Positions 28,240 through 36,518 of a stretch of 64,000 nt of DNA are shown piece after piece. Source of the DNA: Pseudocitrobacter corydidari. Its GTDB lineage: Bacteria; Pseudomonadota; Gammaproteobacteria; Enterobacterales; Enterobacteriaceae. The stretch is from contig NZ_CP087880.1 in the NCBI RefSeq assembly GCF_021172065.1, positions 558,001-622,000 on the forward strand. The letters run 5' to 3'. Made by a program: the position numbers and the translations under genes. How positions within the stretch are numbered: position 1 is the stretch's first letter; each line of letters opens with the position of its first letter. The notes beneath the pieces are model-generated. The model saw only the letters and a program-made list of their open reading frames with translations. It was not told where the DNA came from and did no database searches.

Positions 28240-28343
28240 AACCACCTCTGTGATGTTGGGTAAACTCTAAGAATGATATTATCCGGTGATATTTGCCGGA
28301 AAAATCCATTCGCGGCGACAGGACTTATCGTTGAGGAGTGAAA

Positions 28344-29252
28344 ATGCTCAGGCTGGAAGATTTAACCCTGTTCGTGCGTGCGGCGGCATTAAGCAGTTTC
28401 AGCGAAGCCGCGCGCGAGGCCGGTCTGCCGCCTGCTCAGGTGAGTTCCGCCATTAAGCGTCTTGAGACGGCGCTTAATATTCGCCTGTTCGCCCGCTCAA
28501 CCCGCAGCCTGCGCTTGACGCCAGAGGGCGAAACCTGGCTGCCTTACGCCACGCAGATGCTGGAAACAATGCAGGCGGGCCTTCAGCAGATTCAAACGCC
28601 CGACGATGAGATTCGCGGTACGCTGCAAATTGCGGTGCCTTCTGATTTGGGACGAAATCTGCTGCTCGGTATTTTTCGCCAGTTCCGCCAGCGCCACCCG
28701 GCGCTTAAGTTGCGCATTCTGTTCTCGGACCAGGTGACCGATGTGTTTAAAGATCCGGTTGATGTCGCCTTTCGCTACGGCAGCAATGAGGATGCGTCAT
28801 ACGTCGCGCTGCCCATCGCACCGGATAATCGCCGCGTGCTGGTCGCTTCGCCGGACTGGATCGCCAAAAATGGCGAACCGGCAACGCCTGCCGATTTAGA
28901 AAAGTGTGATGCGCTGACCTATGTCCTGCGAGGTCGATTGTTCGATCGCTGGACGCTTACCGCCAGGGGGGAAACCCACGAGGTGCAGGTAAACGGCACA
29001 ATTATCAGCGATGATGCAGAAGTGATTCGCCGACTGGCCATTGCCGGGGAAGGCATTGCCAATAAGTCGTGGCTCGACGTCAGTGAAGATGTCTTTCAGG
29101 GGCGATTGAAATTGCTGCTGCCGGACTACGAAGGCGACGGTGTGCCGCTGAATATGATTTGCCCGCATCGCAAGCAGCTCTCGCCTGCGGTGCGGTTATT
29201 GTATGAAGCAGTGAAAGAACGTTGTGAAGCGCTGGTGCAGCGCAGAGGCTAA
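28344..29252 (+). CDS. LysR-family transcriptional regulator
   Basis: This 302-residue regulator starts at the ATG at 28344, five bases after GAGGAG; the GTG six bases earlier would lie inside that site. The winged helix spans residues 1-60 (MLRLEDLTLFVRAAALSSFSEAAREAGL, SSAIKRLETALNIRLFARS), followed by a LysR substrate-binding domain from about 90. It probably controls the divergent oxidoreductase gene across about 100 bases. Its stop overlaps the end of the convergent GntR gene by four bases. Confidence 0.87.
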   Translation: MLRLEDLTLFVRAAALSSFSEAAREAGLPPAQVSSAIKRLETALNIRLFARSTRSLRLTPEGETWLPYATQMLETMQAGLQQIQTPDDEIRGTLQIAVPSDLGRNLLLGIFRQFRQRHPALKLRILFSDQVTDVFKDPVDVAFRYGSNEDASYVALPIAPDNRRVLVASPDWIAKNGEPATPADLEKCDALTYVLRGRLFDRWTLTARGETHEVQVNGTIISDDAEVIRRLAIAGEGIANKSWLDVSEDVFQGRLKLLLPDYEGDGVPLNMICPHRKQLSPAVRLLYEAVKERCEALVQRRG

Positions 29253-29977
29253 TTCCCCTGACGCTGAACAACGGAATTATAGTTAAAGCGTTGATAGTGA
29301 TAATGGCTCACGCAGAATTCAAACGGCTGACCATCATTAAGATAGGTGACAGAGCGCGTCACGCTCACCGGTTCATTCGGTGTGAGTTTCAGCCAGGTTT
29401 GTGCGTCTGCATCGCTCGGCAGCGATGAAAACTGTGTGTGACTGCTGGCCGGGATCTTCTTCAGCGTTTTTTCCACATATTGATACACCGAACCCAGCGC
29501 GTCCTGACGGGTAAAGTCCGGCAGAATGCGCAGGGGGATCCAGGTCTCTTCAATCGAAAGCGGAAGTTCGTCAATGTAGCGCACACGACGAAAATGCCAG
29601 GCGAATTGATCGACGCTTATCGCCAGGTGAGCAGCGATATCGGCTGGCGGGTTGGCTGTTTCAAACGCCAGCAGAAGACTGCTGACGTTATGCCCCTGTG
29701 CGGCGTTAATGGTGCTGACGCCGAGGATAGGGGGATTTCTTTCCCCCGCCAGCGGCAATGGCTGCGGCGTGGCGGTTTTCACCACCGTTCCCAGCCCGCG
29801 CTGACGCGTAATAAAACCTTCATTGACCAGAATATCCAGCGCGTTGCTTAGCGTGATTTTACTACAGCTAAACTCCTCACAAAGCTGATGCCCGTAGGGG
29901 ATCTTTTCACCCGGCAAATATAATTTATTCTTAATCCTTTCTCTGATTATATTTGAGATTTCAATATATCGGCGCAA
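29249..29977 (-). CDS. GntR/HutC-family regulator of the PTS operon
   Basis: The 242-residue protein has an N-terminal GntR winged helix (residues about 1-70, LYLPGEKIPYGHQLCEEFSCSKITLSNALDIL, ITRQRGLGTVV). A UTRA ligand-binding domain (about 85-235) has the RVRYIDELPLSIEETWIP segment and NEPVSVTRSVTYLNDGQPFEF. It faces the PTS operon at 30209 divergently, with a perfect palindrome between them. HutC-type regulators bind phosphorylated sugars or related metabolites, so it is likely the substrate-responsive repressor of that operon. Confidence 0.88.
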   Translation of the reverse strand: MRRYIEISNIIRERIKNKLYLPGEKIPYGHQLCEEFSCSKITLSNALDILVNEGFITRQRGLGTVVKTATPQPLPLAGERNPPILGVSTINAAQGHNVSSLLLAFETANPPADIAAHLAISVDQFAWHFRRVRYIDELPLSIEETWIPLRILPDFTRQDALGSVYQYVEKTLKKIPASSHTQFSSLPSDADAQTWLKLTPNEPVSVTRSVTYLNDGQPFEFCVSHYHYQRFNYNSVVQRQGN

Positions 29978-30041
29978 CGCATCTCTCCTTTTATGTCAGC
30001 GGCAGTATATCTCAGATGCTAAATTTTTATCCAGATCTCAT

Positions 30042-30072
30042 TTATTTTAAAAGTAGTCTACTTTTAAAATAA
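30042..30072. promoter_or_regulatory. 31-bp perfect palindrome, probable GntR operator
   Basis: TTATTTTAAAAGTAG at 30042-30056 and CTACTTTTAAAATAA at 30058-30072 are exact complements around one central T. The core GTAGTCTAC has the GT...AC symmetry expected of HutC-type GntR sites. It lies 65 bases upstream of the GntR start and 137 bases before the first PTS gene. Autoregulation and repression of the operon are inferred. Confidence 0.75.
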
Positions 30073-30208
30073 AGACATTGACTTGACCCAAACCCGGCGA
30101 CATTCTTGCTCCTGTCAGTTGTAATGAATAAACAAAATATTCATATAGATAATTAAACCCGCGTATTCATTGTTGTGATTTATTAAATCATTTACACAGG
30201 AACATGCC

Positions 30209-31525
30209 ATGAAAGATATCTTATTGAAGAAAACACTTTCATTAGCTCAGTGGATGGGTTCTCAAATACATCTGCGCACCATGCGCGATGCATTCATAAT
30301 GTTAATACCTTTTTTAGTGCTGTCCGGGATGATGATTCTGATTAATAACGTGGTGATTAATCCCGGCGGGATTTTGTCGGGAATCGTTGCTGATACCACG
30401 TTATCCTCCTGGCAAACGGTCGGTAATAAAGTGGTTAATGGAACCATGAATATCCTCGGCATGCTGATTGGACTGGTCTTCAGCTACAACCTGGCGCGCA
30501 ACCGGCAGTTTGCTAACCCGCTGATGGCGGCGCTGGTTGCAGTCAGTTGTTTGTTCGTACTGATGCCGGTGCTGAACGCCTTTACACCCGAGGGCGCAAC
30601 GGCAGACGTAATGATTAAAAGCGCGGCCCCTTACGCACTGCTGGGCACCAGCGGAACCTTCGTGGCGCTGGTCTGCGGCGGGCTGGCAACGGAATTATTC
30701 ATCCGCATCAGTAAGAATAAGCGTCTGCAAATTCGAATAGAAGGCAACGTACCGCCTGCGGTCATTCAATCCTTTAACACACTGTTTGCGGTGATGATCA
30801 CCGTGCTGCTGTTTGCGTTTGTCTCTTACCTGATGGTGGTTGTTGCCGGTGTGGAACTCCATGAGCTGATTAACATGGTGATTCAGAAACCGCTGCTGGG
30901 CCTGGCAACCAGCCTGCCGGCGTATATTCTTATCGATATCATCAACAACTTTGTTTTCTCTCTTGGCATCAACCCCGGCGGGATCACCGGTGCGATTCTG
31001 GAAGCGCCGATGTTAGTCGCGATGCAGCAAAACATGGACGCGTGGGCGGCAGGGCGAGAAATACCGAATATTATTGTGCGCCCCTTCAGCGATCTGTATG
31101 GCCGTATGGGGGGAACGGGGATCACGTTGTGTCTGATTATCGCCGTGTTTATTCGCAGCAAACGTAAAGAGCTGCGTTCATTTTCGCGGACGGTGATGCC
31201 AACCACGCTGTTCAATATTAATGAACCGGTTATTTTCGGCTTCCCGATTATTTTCAACCCCATTCTGATGATTCCCTTTACCTTTATTCCGTCTGTTTTA
31301 TATGTCATCGCCTATTACGCGACGGCATGGGGCTGGGTATCAAAAATTGTCGTTTTCGTACCGTGGTCTGTTCCACCTTTAATTTCGGGTTATCTGGCAA
31401 GCGGTGGCGATTACCGTAACGTGATTTTGCAATTTATTCTTCTGATGCTGGGGGTATTACTCTACATGCCATTCCTGATGCTTTATGAAAAAGTCCTGAA
31501 TGCACAGGATAACCCGGCGCATTAA
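30209..31525 (+). CDS. PTS sugar transporter subunit IIC (lactose/cellobiose type)
   Basis: This 438-residue polytopic membrane protein has the EIIC motifs of the lactose/cellobiose class: an N-terminal amphipathic start (SQIHLRTMRDAFIMLIPFLVLSGM), INNFVFSLGINPGGITGAI, GRMGGTGITLCL near residue 300 and FNINEPVIFGFPIIFNPILMIPF near residue 338. It should translocate and release a phosphorylated sugar. It is the first gene of the operon and stands alone, without a fused EIIB; the next gene supplies EIIB. The substrate cannot be read from the sequence. Confidence 0.9.
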   Translation: MKDILLKKTLSLAQWMGSQIHLRTMRDAFIMLIPFLVLSGMMILINNVVINPGGILSGIVADTTLSSWQTVGNKVVNGTMNILGMLIGLVFSYNLARNRQFANPLMAALVAVSCLFVLMPVLNAFTPEGATADVMIKSAAPYALLGTSGTFVALVCGGLATELFIRISKNKRLQIRIEGNVPPAVIQSFNTLFAVMITVLLFAFVSYLMVVVAGVELHELINMVIQKPLLGLATSLPAYILIDIINNFVFSLGINPGGITGAILEAPMLVAMQQNMDAWAAGREIPNIIVRPFSDLYGRMGGTGITLCLIIAVFIRSKRKELRSFSRTVMPTTLFNINEPVIFGFPIIFNPILMIPFTFIPSVLYVIAYYATAWGWVSKIVVFVPWSVPPLISGYLASGGDYRNVILQFILLMLGVLLYMPFLMLYEKVLNAQDNPAH

Positions 31526-31545
31526 TAAACTGAAAACAAGGATGA

Positions 31546-31866
31546 ATGATGAAAAGTATTCTGCTTATCTGTAATGAAGGTATGTCGACGGGCTATTTGT
31601 GCAACAAGATGAACGAAGTGGCACAAACAGACAATATTGATGCAAAAGCCTGGGCTATCCCTGAATCGGCGCTCGAAGGGCATTATCGCACGGCGGATGT
31701 GATTATGGTGGGTCCGCAAATTAGTTATCTGCTTGACTCCATTCGCCAGCGCGTCAATAACGAAATTCCTGTTGGGGCGATTAACCCGGTGGATTTCGGG
31801 CGAATTAACGCCAAAGCGGTGCTGGATCACGCGCTATCGCTCACTGACAAACAGGCGGCGTCATGA
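31546..31866 (+). CDS. PTS subunit IIB (lactose/cellobiose type)
   Basis: The 106-residue cytosolic protein carries the phosphoacceptor loop ILLICNEGMSTGYL, with the active Cys at residue 9. The later VGPQISYLLDSI segment is typical of cellobiose-type EIIB. It passes phosphate from an EIIA to the sugar bound by an EIIC. Two adjacent ATGs can serve as start; the second has better spacing from AAGGA. The stop overlaps the next start (ATGA). Confidence 0.9.
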   Translation: MMKSILLICNEGMSTGYLCNKMNEVAQTDNIDAKAWAIPESALEGHYRTADVIMVGPQISYLLDSIRQRVNNEIPVGAINPVDFGRINAKAVLDHALSLTDKQAAS

Positions 31867-33563
31867 GCAATACGACTCTCTTAACGCGCATCACGGACGT
31901 GTCGCAAAAGATGGCGTCCGAGGTTCACCTGCGAAGCCTGCGCGACAGCTTTATTATCACCGTGCCGTTTTTGGTGCTGGCGGGTCTGTTCATTATGGTC
32001 AATTACGTTTTCCTTGACCCTAATAGCATGATAGGAAAGTGGTTTTCCAGCGAGGCGCTTCTGGCGGCCAGAAGTATCGGCGACCGTATTCTGAACGGAA
32101 CGATGAGTATTCTGGCGCTGATGCTGGTGGTGCTTATCGCCTGGAGTATTGCCAGCAAGCGTAAATTCGCCGCGCCGATGATTCCGGCCATGGTTTCCCT
32201 GGCGGCATTTCTGGTGCTGATGCCGCAACAGGTGCTGTTAACGCCGGTTAACGGCACAACGGCGGTTGCCGTCAGCGGCGTGATATCGCTGGGGCTGACC
32301 AACGCGGGCGGCGTCTTTATGGCGATTTTAACCGCTATCGTCGCCACCGACCTTTTTCTGTGGGTGGCTAAAACCCGCTGGCTGCAAATCCGTATGGGGG
32401 ATGAAGTGCCGCCGATGGTGACGCAGTCCTTCCAGTCGATGTTTTCGATAATACTGGTGGTGCTGGCCTTTGCGCTGCTGGCAGCGGGTGTTAAAGCTGG
32501 AACGGGAAAAGAGGTGCACGAGATTATTCAGGCATTGATTCAGGCGCCGCTGGTGCATCTCACCACCAATTTGCCGGGTTTTCTGGTGCTGACGACGCTC
32601 ACCAATTTCCTGTTCTCGCTCGGTATTCACCCGTCGGGCATTATTAACCCGATTCTGGAGCCGCCTCTGTTGGTCGCGATGCAGGAAAATATGGCCGCGT
32701 TTGCGCGTGGTGATATTCCGCCGCACATTATTGTGCTGCCGTTTCGCGATCTCTACGGCCATATGGGCGGCACGGGCACCACGCTTGCGCTGCTGCTGGC
32801 GATATTTCTGCGCAGTAAAGTCTCAAGCCATCAAAAGCTGGGGCGCACGGTACTGGCGCCGGGATTATTCAACATTAATGAGCCGGTTATTTTTGGTTTT
32901 CCGGTGTTGTATAACCCGCTGATCATGATCCCTTTTATCATCTATCCGCAAATTAACTTTGTGATCGCGTATTTCGCCACGCAGTTGGGCATGGTCTCTA
33001 AAATAGTGGCCTTCGTGCCGTGGTCGGTACCGCCGTTGCTCTCCGGCTGGTTAGGTTCCGGCGGCGATTTCCGCAACGTTATTTTACAGGTCGCTTTACT
33101 GGCGCTGGGCGTGGTGATTTATCTGCCGTTTCTGATGGCCTATGAAAAAACGATTGTTGAAGCCAAAGTTAAAACGCTGGTCGATTCATTATCCACTGAA
33201 CAAGCCACACCCGCAGAGGATGCCCGCGAATTAAGCGTACTGAGCAATAAAACCATTATTCTGACCTGCAATGAAGGGATGTCCACCTCAATCATGGCGA
33301 ACAAAATGCGCAAATATGCCGAAGAGTGTGGCTATGCGCTCAACGTGTACGCCATCAATATTGGCCGCATAGAAGAGGAGTATCAGAATGCCGATCTCAT
33401 TCTGCTCGGCCCGCAGGTGGTGTATATGCAGGAATCCATTATGAAGAACATCGACAACGCCTGCCCGGTGGTGGCGATAAATGCAGAGTACTTCAGCAAG
33501 CTGGATGGTAAATCCGCCATCGAAGACGCTGTTGTCATTTTGAATAACAGAACACAGCATTAA
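31863..33563 (+). CDS. PTS subunit IICB fusion (lactose/cellobiose type)
   Basis: In this 566-residue protein, residues about 1-430 form an EIIC domain clearly related to the gene at 30209 (MASEVHLRSLRDSFIITVPF, FSLGIHPSGIINPIL, GHMGGTGTTLALL, FNINEPVIFGFPVLYNPLIM). A linker rich in Ala and Glu leads to a C-terminal EIIB domain with IILTCNEGMSTSIMANKM (active Cys469) and LGPQVVYMQESI. The operon therefore has two EIIC and two EIIB units but no EIIA. Either two sugars are taken up or the two permeases are specialised duplicates. Confidence 0.9.
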   Translation: MSNTTLLTRITDVSQKMASEVHLRSLRDSFIITVPFLVLAGLFIMVNYVFLDPNSMIGKWFSSEALLAARSIGDRILNGTMSILALMLVVLIAWSIASKRKFAAPMIPAMVSLAAFLVLMPQQVLLTPVNGTTAVAVSGVISLGLTNAGGVFMAILTAIVATDLFLWVAKTRWLQIRMGDEVPPMVTQSFQSMFSIILVVLAFALLAAGVKAGTGKEVHEIIQALIQAPLVHLTTNLPGFLVLTTLTNFLFSLGIHPSGIINPILEPPLLVAMQENMAAFARGDIPPHIIVLPFRDLYGHMGGTGTTLALLLAIFLRSKVSSHQKLGRTVLAPGLFNINEPVIFGFPVLYNPLIMIPFIIYPQINFVIAYFATQLGMVSKIVAFVPWSVPPLLSGWLGSGGDFRNVILQVALLALGVVIYLPFLMAYEKTIVEAKVKTLVDSLSTEQATPAEDARELSVLSNKTIILTCNEGMSTSIMANKMRKYAEECGYALNVYAINIGRIEEEYQNADLILLGPQVVYMQESIMKNIDNACPVVAINAEYFSKLDGKSAIEDAVVILNNRTQH

Positions 33564-33576
33564 CAGGAGGTTAATT

Positions 33577-34611
33577 GTGATTAATAGCGCCTTTATTGGC
33601 TTTGGAAAAAGCGCAACCCGTTATCATCTGCCCTATGTGCTGGTACGCAAGGACAAGTTTAACGTCAGCAGAATATTTGACCGCGTCCGGGTACCCGCGC
33701 GCGAACAGCAGTCTGAATATGCCGGTATTCAGTTTACCTCACAGGTTGAAGATATTTTAAACGACCCAACCATTTCCCTGGTGACGGTGTGTACGCACCC
33801 GGATAGCCATTTTTACTATGCCAAACTCTGTCTTGAGCATGGTAAAAATGTGCTGGTCGAAAAGCCGTTTACCACCACGCTTGATGAAGCGAAGATACTC
33901 TTCGCCCTGGCGCGTGAAAAAGGGCTACTGGTAACGCCTTTCCAGAATCGTCGTTTTGATAGCTGTTTCCTGACCATGAAGCAGGTGATTGAAAGCGGCA
34001 AGCTTGGCAAAATTGTGGAGGTGGAGAGCCACTTCGACTATTTCCGCCCGCAGGCCGACCGCCAGCCGGGAGGGCATTTTGACGGCGCGTTTTATGGCCT
34101 TGGCGTACATACCCTGGATCAAATGCTTGCATTATTTGGCCGCCCGCAGCAGGTTTATTATCATCTGCGCCATTTGCGCCAGCCGGATAACCCGGATGAC
34201 ACGTTCGAAGCGCAGCTTATTTATGGCGATATGAAAGCCATTATTAAAACCAGCCATCTGGTGAAAAAACCGTATCCTAAATTCCTGGTCCACGGTACGC
34301 GTGGAACTTTTATTCGCGATGAAATAGACCAGCAGGAAACCAGCCTGAAAGCCAACATTATGCCGGATAATCCCTTATTCGCCGCAGATGAACATCCTGG
34401 CGTACTTGACTATATCGACGAGCAGGGCAACAGCCAGCAAGCGTTTATTCCGGCGGTTAAAGGTGACTATGGTCGGGTCTATGACGCGCTGTATGAAACA
34501 TTAACCACTGGATGCGCAAACTACGTCAGCGAGCTGGAAGCGCTGACTAATCTGGAGATTCTGGAACGCGCGTTCCAGCAGCCATCGCCGTCACTGATCG
34601 CGTTATCTTAA
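33577..34611 (+). CDS. Gfo/Idh/MocA-family oxidoreductase, YhhX-like
   Basis: This 344-residue NAD(P)-dependent dehydrogenase is closely similar in sequence order to E. coli YhhX: the Rossmann start NSAFIGFGKSATRYHLPYVL, CTHPDSHFYYAKLCLEHGKNVLVEKPF (Lys96 of the EKP motif), NRRFDSCFLTMKQVIESGKLG and FYGLGVHTLDQ (His178, Asp181). The start is a GTG with AGGAGG six bases upstream. Enzymes of this family oxidise or reduce sugars and sugar derivatives. Here it probably acts on the PTS product or its dephosphorylated form, which is inference. Confidence 0.87.
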   Translation: MINSAFIGFGKSATRYHLPYVLVRKDKFNVSRIFDRVRVPAREQQSEYAGIQFTSQVEDILNDPTISLVTVCTHPDSHFYYAKLCLEHGKNVLVEKPFTTTLDEAKILFALAREKGLLVTPFQNRRFDSCFLTMKQVIESGKLGKIVEVESHFDYFRPQADRQPGGHFDGAFYGLGVHTLDQMLALFGRPQQVYYHLRHLRQPDNPDDTFEAQLIYGDMKAIIKTSHLVKKPYPKFLVHGTRGTFIRDEIDQQETSLKANIMPDNPLFAADEHPGVLDYIDEQGNSQQAFIPAVKGDYGRVYDALYETLTTGCANYVSELEALTNLEILERAFQQPSPSLIALS

Positions 34612-34620
34612 GGAGAATAT

Positions 34621-35463
34621 ATGCAACGGATTTTAAATTGCCGCACCCATGATTTTGCCAAACCGGCTGCTGCAAGCGAGCTGGTGCAGGCCATTGTCGC
34701 TTCTGAAGGACGCGTGATTATGGCGGAAGTCGCGGCAGGGGCGAGCCCGCTGTACGGCGAAGTGACCAATGGCGAGCTGCTTTGCGCGTTTGGCTGCGAT
34801 CTGCTGCTGGTAAAAGGAATGAATTGCCGCACTCAGGCGATTCAGGGATGTGAAAACCTTGCCCACTTTAAGGCGCTGACGGGGCGACTGATTGGCGTCA
34901 GCATGGAAGTGCTGGCAGATCCGTCGCTGGACGATCCTCGCGCCTGTAACCTGAATAATCTTGCGCTGCTGCAGGAGGCAGATTTTTACTGCCTGACGGC
35001 GTATGACAAACCGGGCGTCACCACTGAGCGCGTCATTGACGCACTGCGCCAGATTCGCGCGATGACCGATAAAATGATCCTGGTGGCGAAGTTTTATGCG
35101 TCTGGCCTTGCCGAACCGCAGGAGTACGCCCGCTATGTTCTGGAAGGTGCCGATGGCGTGATGATTCCCGCGCCAGCCAGCTGTCGCGGCGCCTCAGAAG
35201 AGAAGGTGGCCTGTGCGCTGGCGGCGGTTCAGGCCGTCGGTGGCGTGGGTATCACCACGCTCAGCAGCAGCCAGGAGGGCGCTGACGAAGACACGGTGCG
35301 GCAAATTGCGCTGGCCAGTAAACGCTGCGGCGCCGATATGTATAACTTCGGCGATGCGGGCGTTGCCGGGATGGCTGACCCGCAGGCGCTATATGCGTTT
35401 TCGATGGCCGTTCGCGGTCGCCGCCACACCTGGGTGAGAATGGCGGCGTCACTGGCGCGCTAA
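34621..35463 (+). CDS. uncharacterised barrel-like protein linked to PTS genes
   Basis: I cannot assign an activity to this 280-residue cytosolic protein. It reads like an alpha/beta barrel: repeated strand-helix units such as RVIMAEVAAG, GCDLLLVKGM, RLIGVSMEVL, ADFYCLTAYD, KMILVAKFYASGL, ADGVMIPAP, VGGVGITTLSSSQ and CGADMYNFGDAG. It recalls a family of unknown function (possibly DUF7916) that occurs beside PTS genes. AAGGAG precedes the ATG. It ends the operon and overlaps the convergent crcB by four bases. Asp, Lys and Glu residues at strand ends could bind a phosphate or metal; this is speculation. Confidence 0.65.
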   Translation: MQRILNCRTHDFAKPAAASELVQAIVASEGRVIMAEVAAGASPLYGEVTNGELLCAFGCDLLLVKGMNCRTQAIQGCENLAHFKALTGRLIGVSMEVLADPSLDDPRACNLNNLALLQEADFYCLTAYDKPGVTTERVIDALRQIRAMTDKMILVAKFYASGLAEPQEYARYVLEGADGVMIPAPASCRGASEEKVACALAAVQAVGGVGITTLSSSQEGADEDTVRQIALASKRCGADMYNFGDAGVAGMADPQALYAFSMAVRGRRHTWVRMAASLAR

Positions 35464-35834
35464 ACCAGCGTCATTAAAAAGAACCCGGCGGCGGTCATCA
35501 GGAGCGATCCCACCACGTGAGTCATCACCGAAATCATCGCCCACAGATAGTTGCCGTTTTGCAGAAGGGTGACGATCTCCGCCGAAAAAGTGGAAAAGGT
35601 CGTCATCCCGCCGCAAAGTCCAGTGGTAATCAGTAACTTCCATGCCGGGTCCAGTTGCGGCTGGCGCAAAAAGAACGCCAGCGCCGCGCCAATAATAAAA
35701 CCACCGACCAGATTAACTACCAGCGTTCCCGGTGGCAGGCTGGGGAAAAGGCTGTTCAGTTTCATCGACAGCCACCAACGAATCACACACCCGGTAGAGC
35801 CGCCAATAATAACGGCCAGTAATGAACGATACAT
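35460..35834 (-). CDS. crcB: fluoride exporter CrcB/Fluc
   Basis: This 124-residue protein has four membrane helices and the Fluc signatures GGSTGCVIRWWLS, GTLVVNLVGGFIIG (the Asn of the pore) and GLCGGMTTFSTFSAE (the Phe-box and central Ser/Thr). Fluc works as an antiparallel dimer that lets F- leave the cell. It is the second gene of the operon at 35460-36272, 15 bases after the stress-protein gene, behind a fluoride riboswitch. The ATG at 35834 was chosen; a GTG one codon earlier is possible. Confidence 0.93.
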   Translation of the reverse strand: MYRSLLAVIIGGSTGCVIRWWLSMKLNSLFPSLPPGTLVVNLVGGFIIGAALAFFLRQPQLDPAWKLLITTGLCGGMTTFSTFSAEIVTLLQNGNYLWAMISVMTHVVGSLLMTAAGFFLMTLV

Positions 35835-35849
35835 CACGCGCGTAAATCC

Positions 35850-36272
35850 TTATGCTAAATGTTTGATCAGCACATCCACCGTCAGATGGTTGATGTACTC
35901 AAGGGAGTGGGAGGCGAGCACGCCCAGCAGGCGATTGTGATGCCCGGCAATGACCAGGTCGATACGTCGGTCGCGAATGCAGGATTCGACATCTTCAAAG
36001 CGACGGGTGGTGACCAGCTCCAGCGTTTGTACCGGTAGGGAAACGGATTCTGCCAGCTCGCTCAACAGGGCTTTGGCCTGAATGACTTCCTGCGAAACCA
36101 CATCATCCATCAGGCTGTCAGAGACATCATTGAGGGCACGATAATCGGTGCTGATATGCGCGATGGTTATCGTCATCGCGTTCTCCTGCGCCATTTTTGC
36201 GGCGTGCTCAAGCAGGGGAATGCCATCAAGGCTGTTGTTAATCAGCACCAGCGCATGGTTGTAAACAGGCAT
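35850..36272 (-). CDS. universal stress protein under fluoride control
   Basis: This 140-residue Usp-fold protein resembles UspA/UspC/UspD: it begins YNHALVLINNSLDGIPLLEHAAKMAQENAMTI, has an RRIDLVIAGHHNRLLGVLASHS segment and ends INHLTVDVLIKHLA. As in E. coli UspA (CGHHQD...), the G-x2-G-x9-G-S ATP loop is not complete, so ATP binding is doubtful. It is the first gene after the fluoride riboswitch, ahead of crcB. Its role in fluoride stress is unknown; Usp genes are a known minority member of fluoride riboswitch regulons. Confidence 0.87.
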   Translation of the reverse strand: MPVYNHALVLINNSLDGIPLLEHAAKMAQENAMTITIAHISTDYRALNDVSDSLMDDVVSQEVIQAKALLSELAESVSLPVQTLELVTTRRFEDVESCIRDRRIDLVIAGHHNRLLGVLASHSLEYINHLTVDVLIKHLA

Positions 36273-36410
36273 AAAAAAACCTCGTCAGGTTGCGAGGTAT
36301 GAGCGGGTCTTCAAATGACAGACAGCCTGACATACCTCCATGTTAAGAGGGTATACCAGGCGTCATCAGCCCCAGCGGGGCGGTTGGGAAAGGTGGAACG
36401 CCATCACCTT
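36273..36410 (-). promoter_or_regulatory. fluoride riboswitch (crcB RNA motif) with terminator platform
   Basis: On the minus strand the aptamer runs from about 36410 to 36354. It shows the conserved parts of the crcB motif: GGTGATGGCGTTCCACC, then AACCGCC, then GCTGATGACGCC. Downstream, ACCTCG and CGAGGT (36298-36279) form a hairpin followed by seven T just before the usp ATG. An upstream GAGGTATG (36338-36331) is complementary to CATACCTC (36301-36294) and can compete as antiterminator. The GAGG inside the terminator stem is also the only ribosome site for usp. Confidence 0.92.
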
Positions 36411-36518
36411 TGTGAATAATTTTGGACCGATGATAGGGGGAATGCAAATGATTTGTGCGGCTTGCTTCCGCCCGGTACTTGCCGTAACCTGCTGCGATAC
36501 ACGAATTCGTTGTATCAA

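Noticed and set aside
29978..30208. Sigma-70 promoter TTGACT near 30080 with a -10 at CATTCT
   Set aside because: The -10 match is poor and several alternative spacings are possible, so no promoter was annotated beyond the operator.
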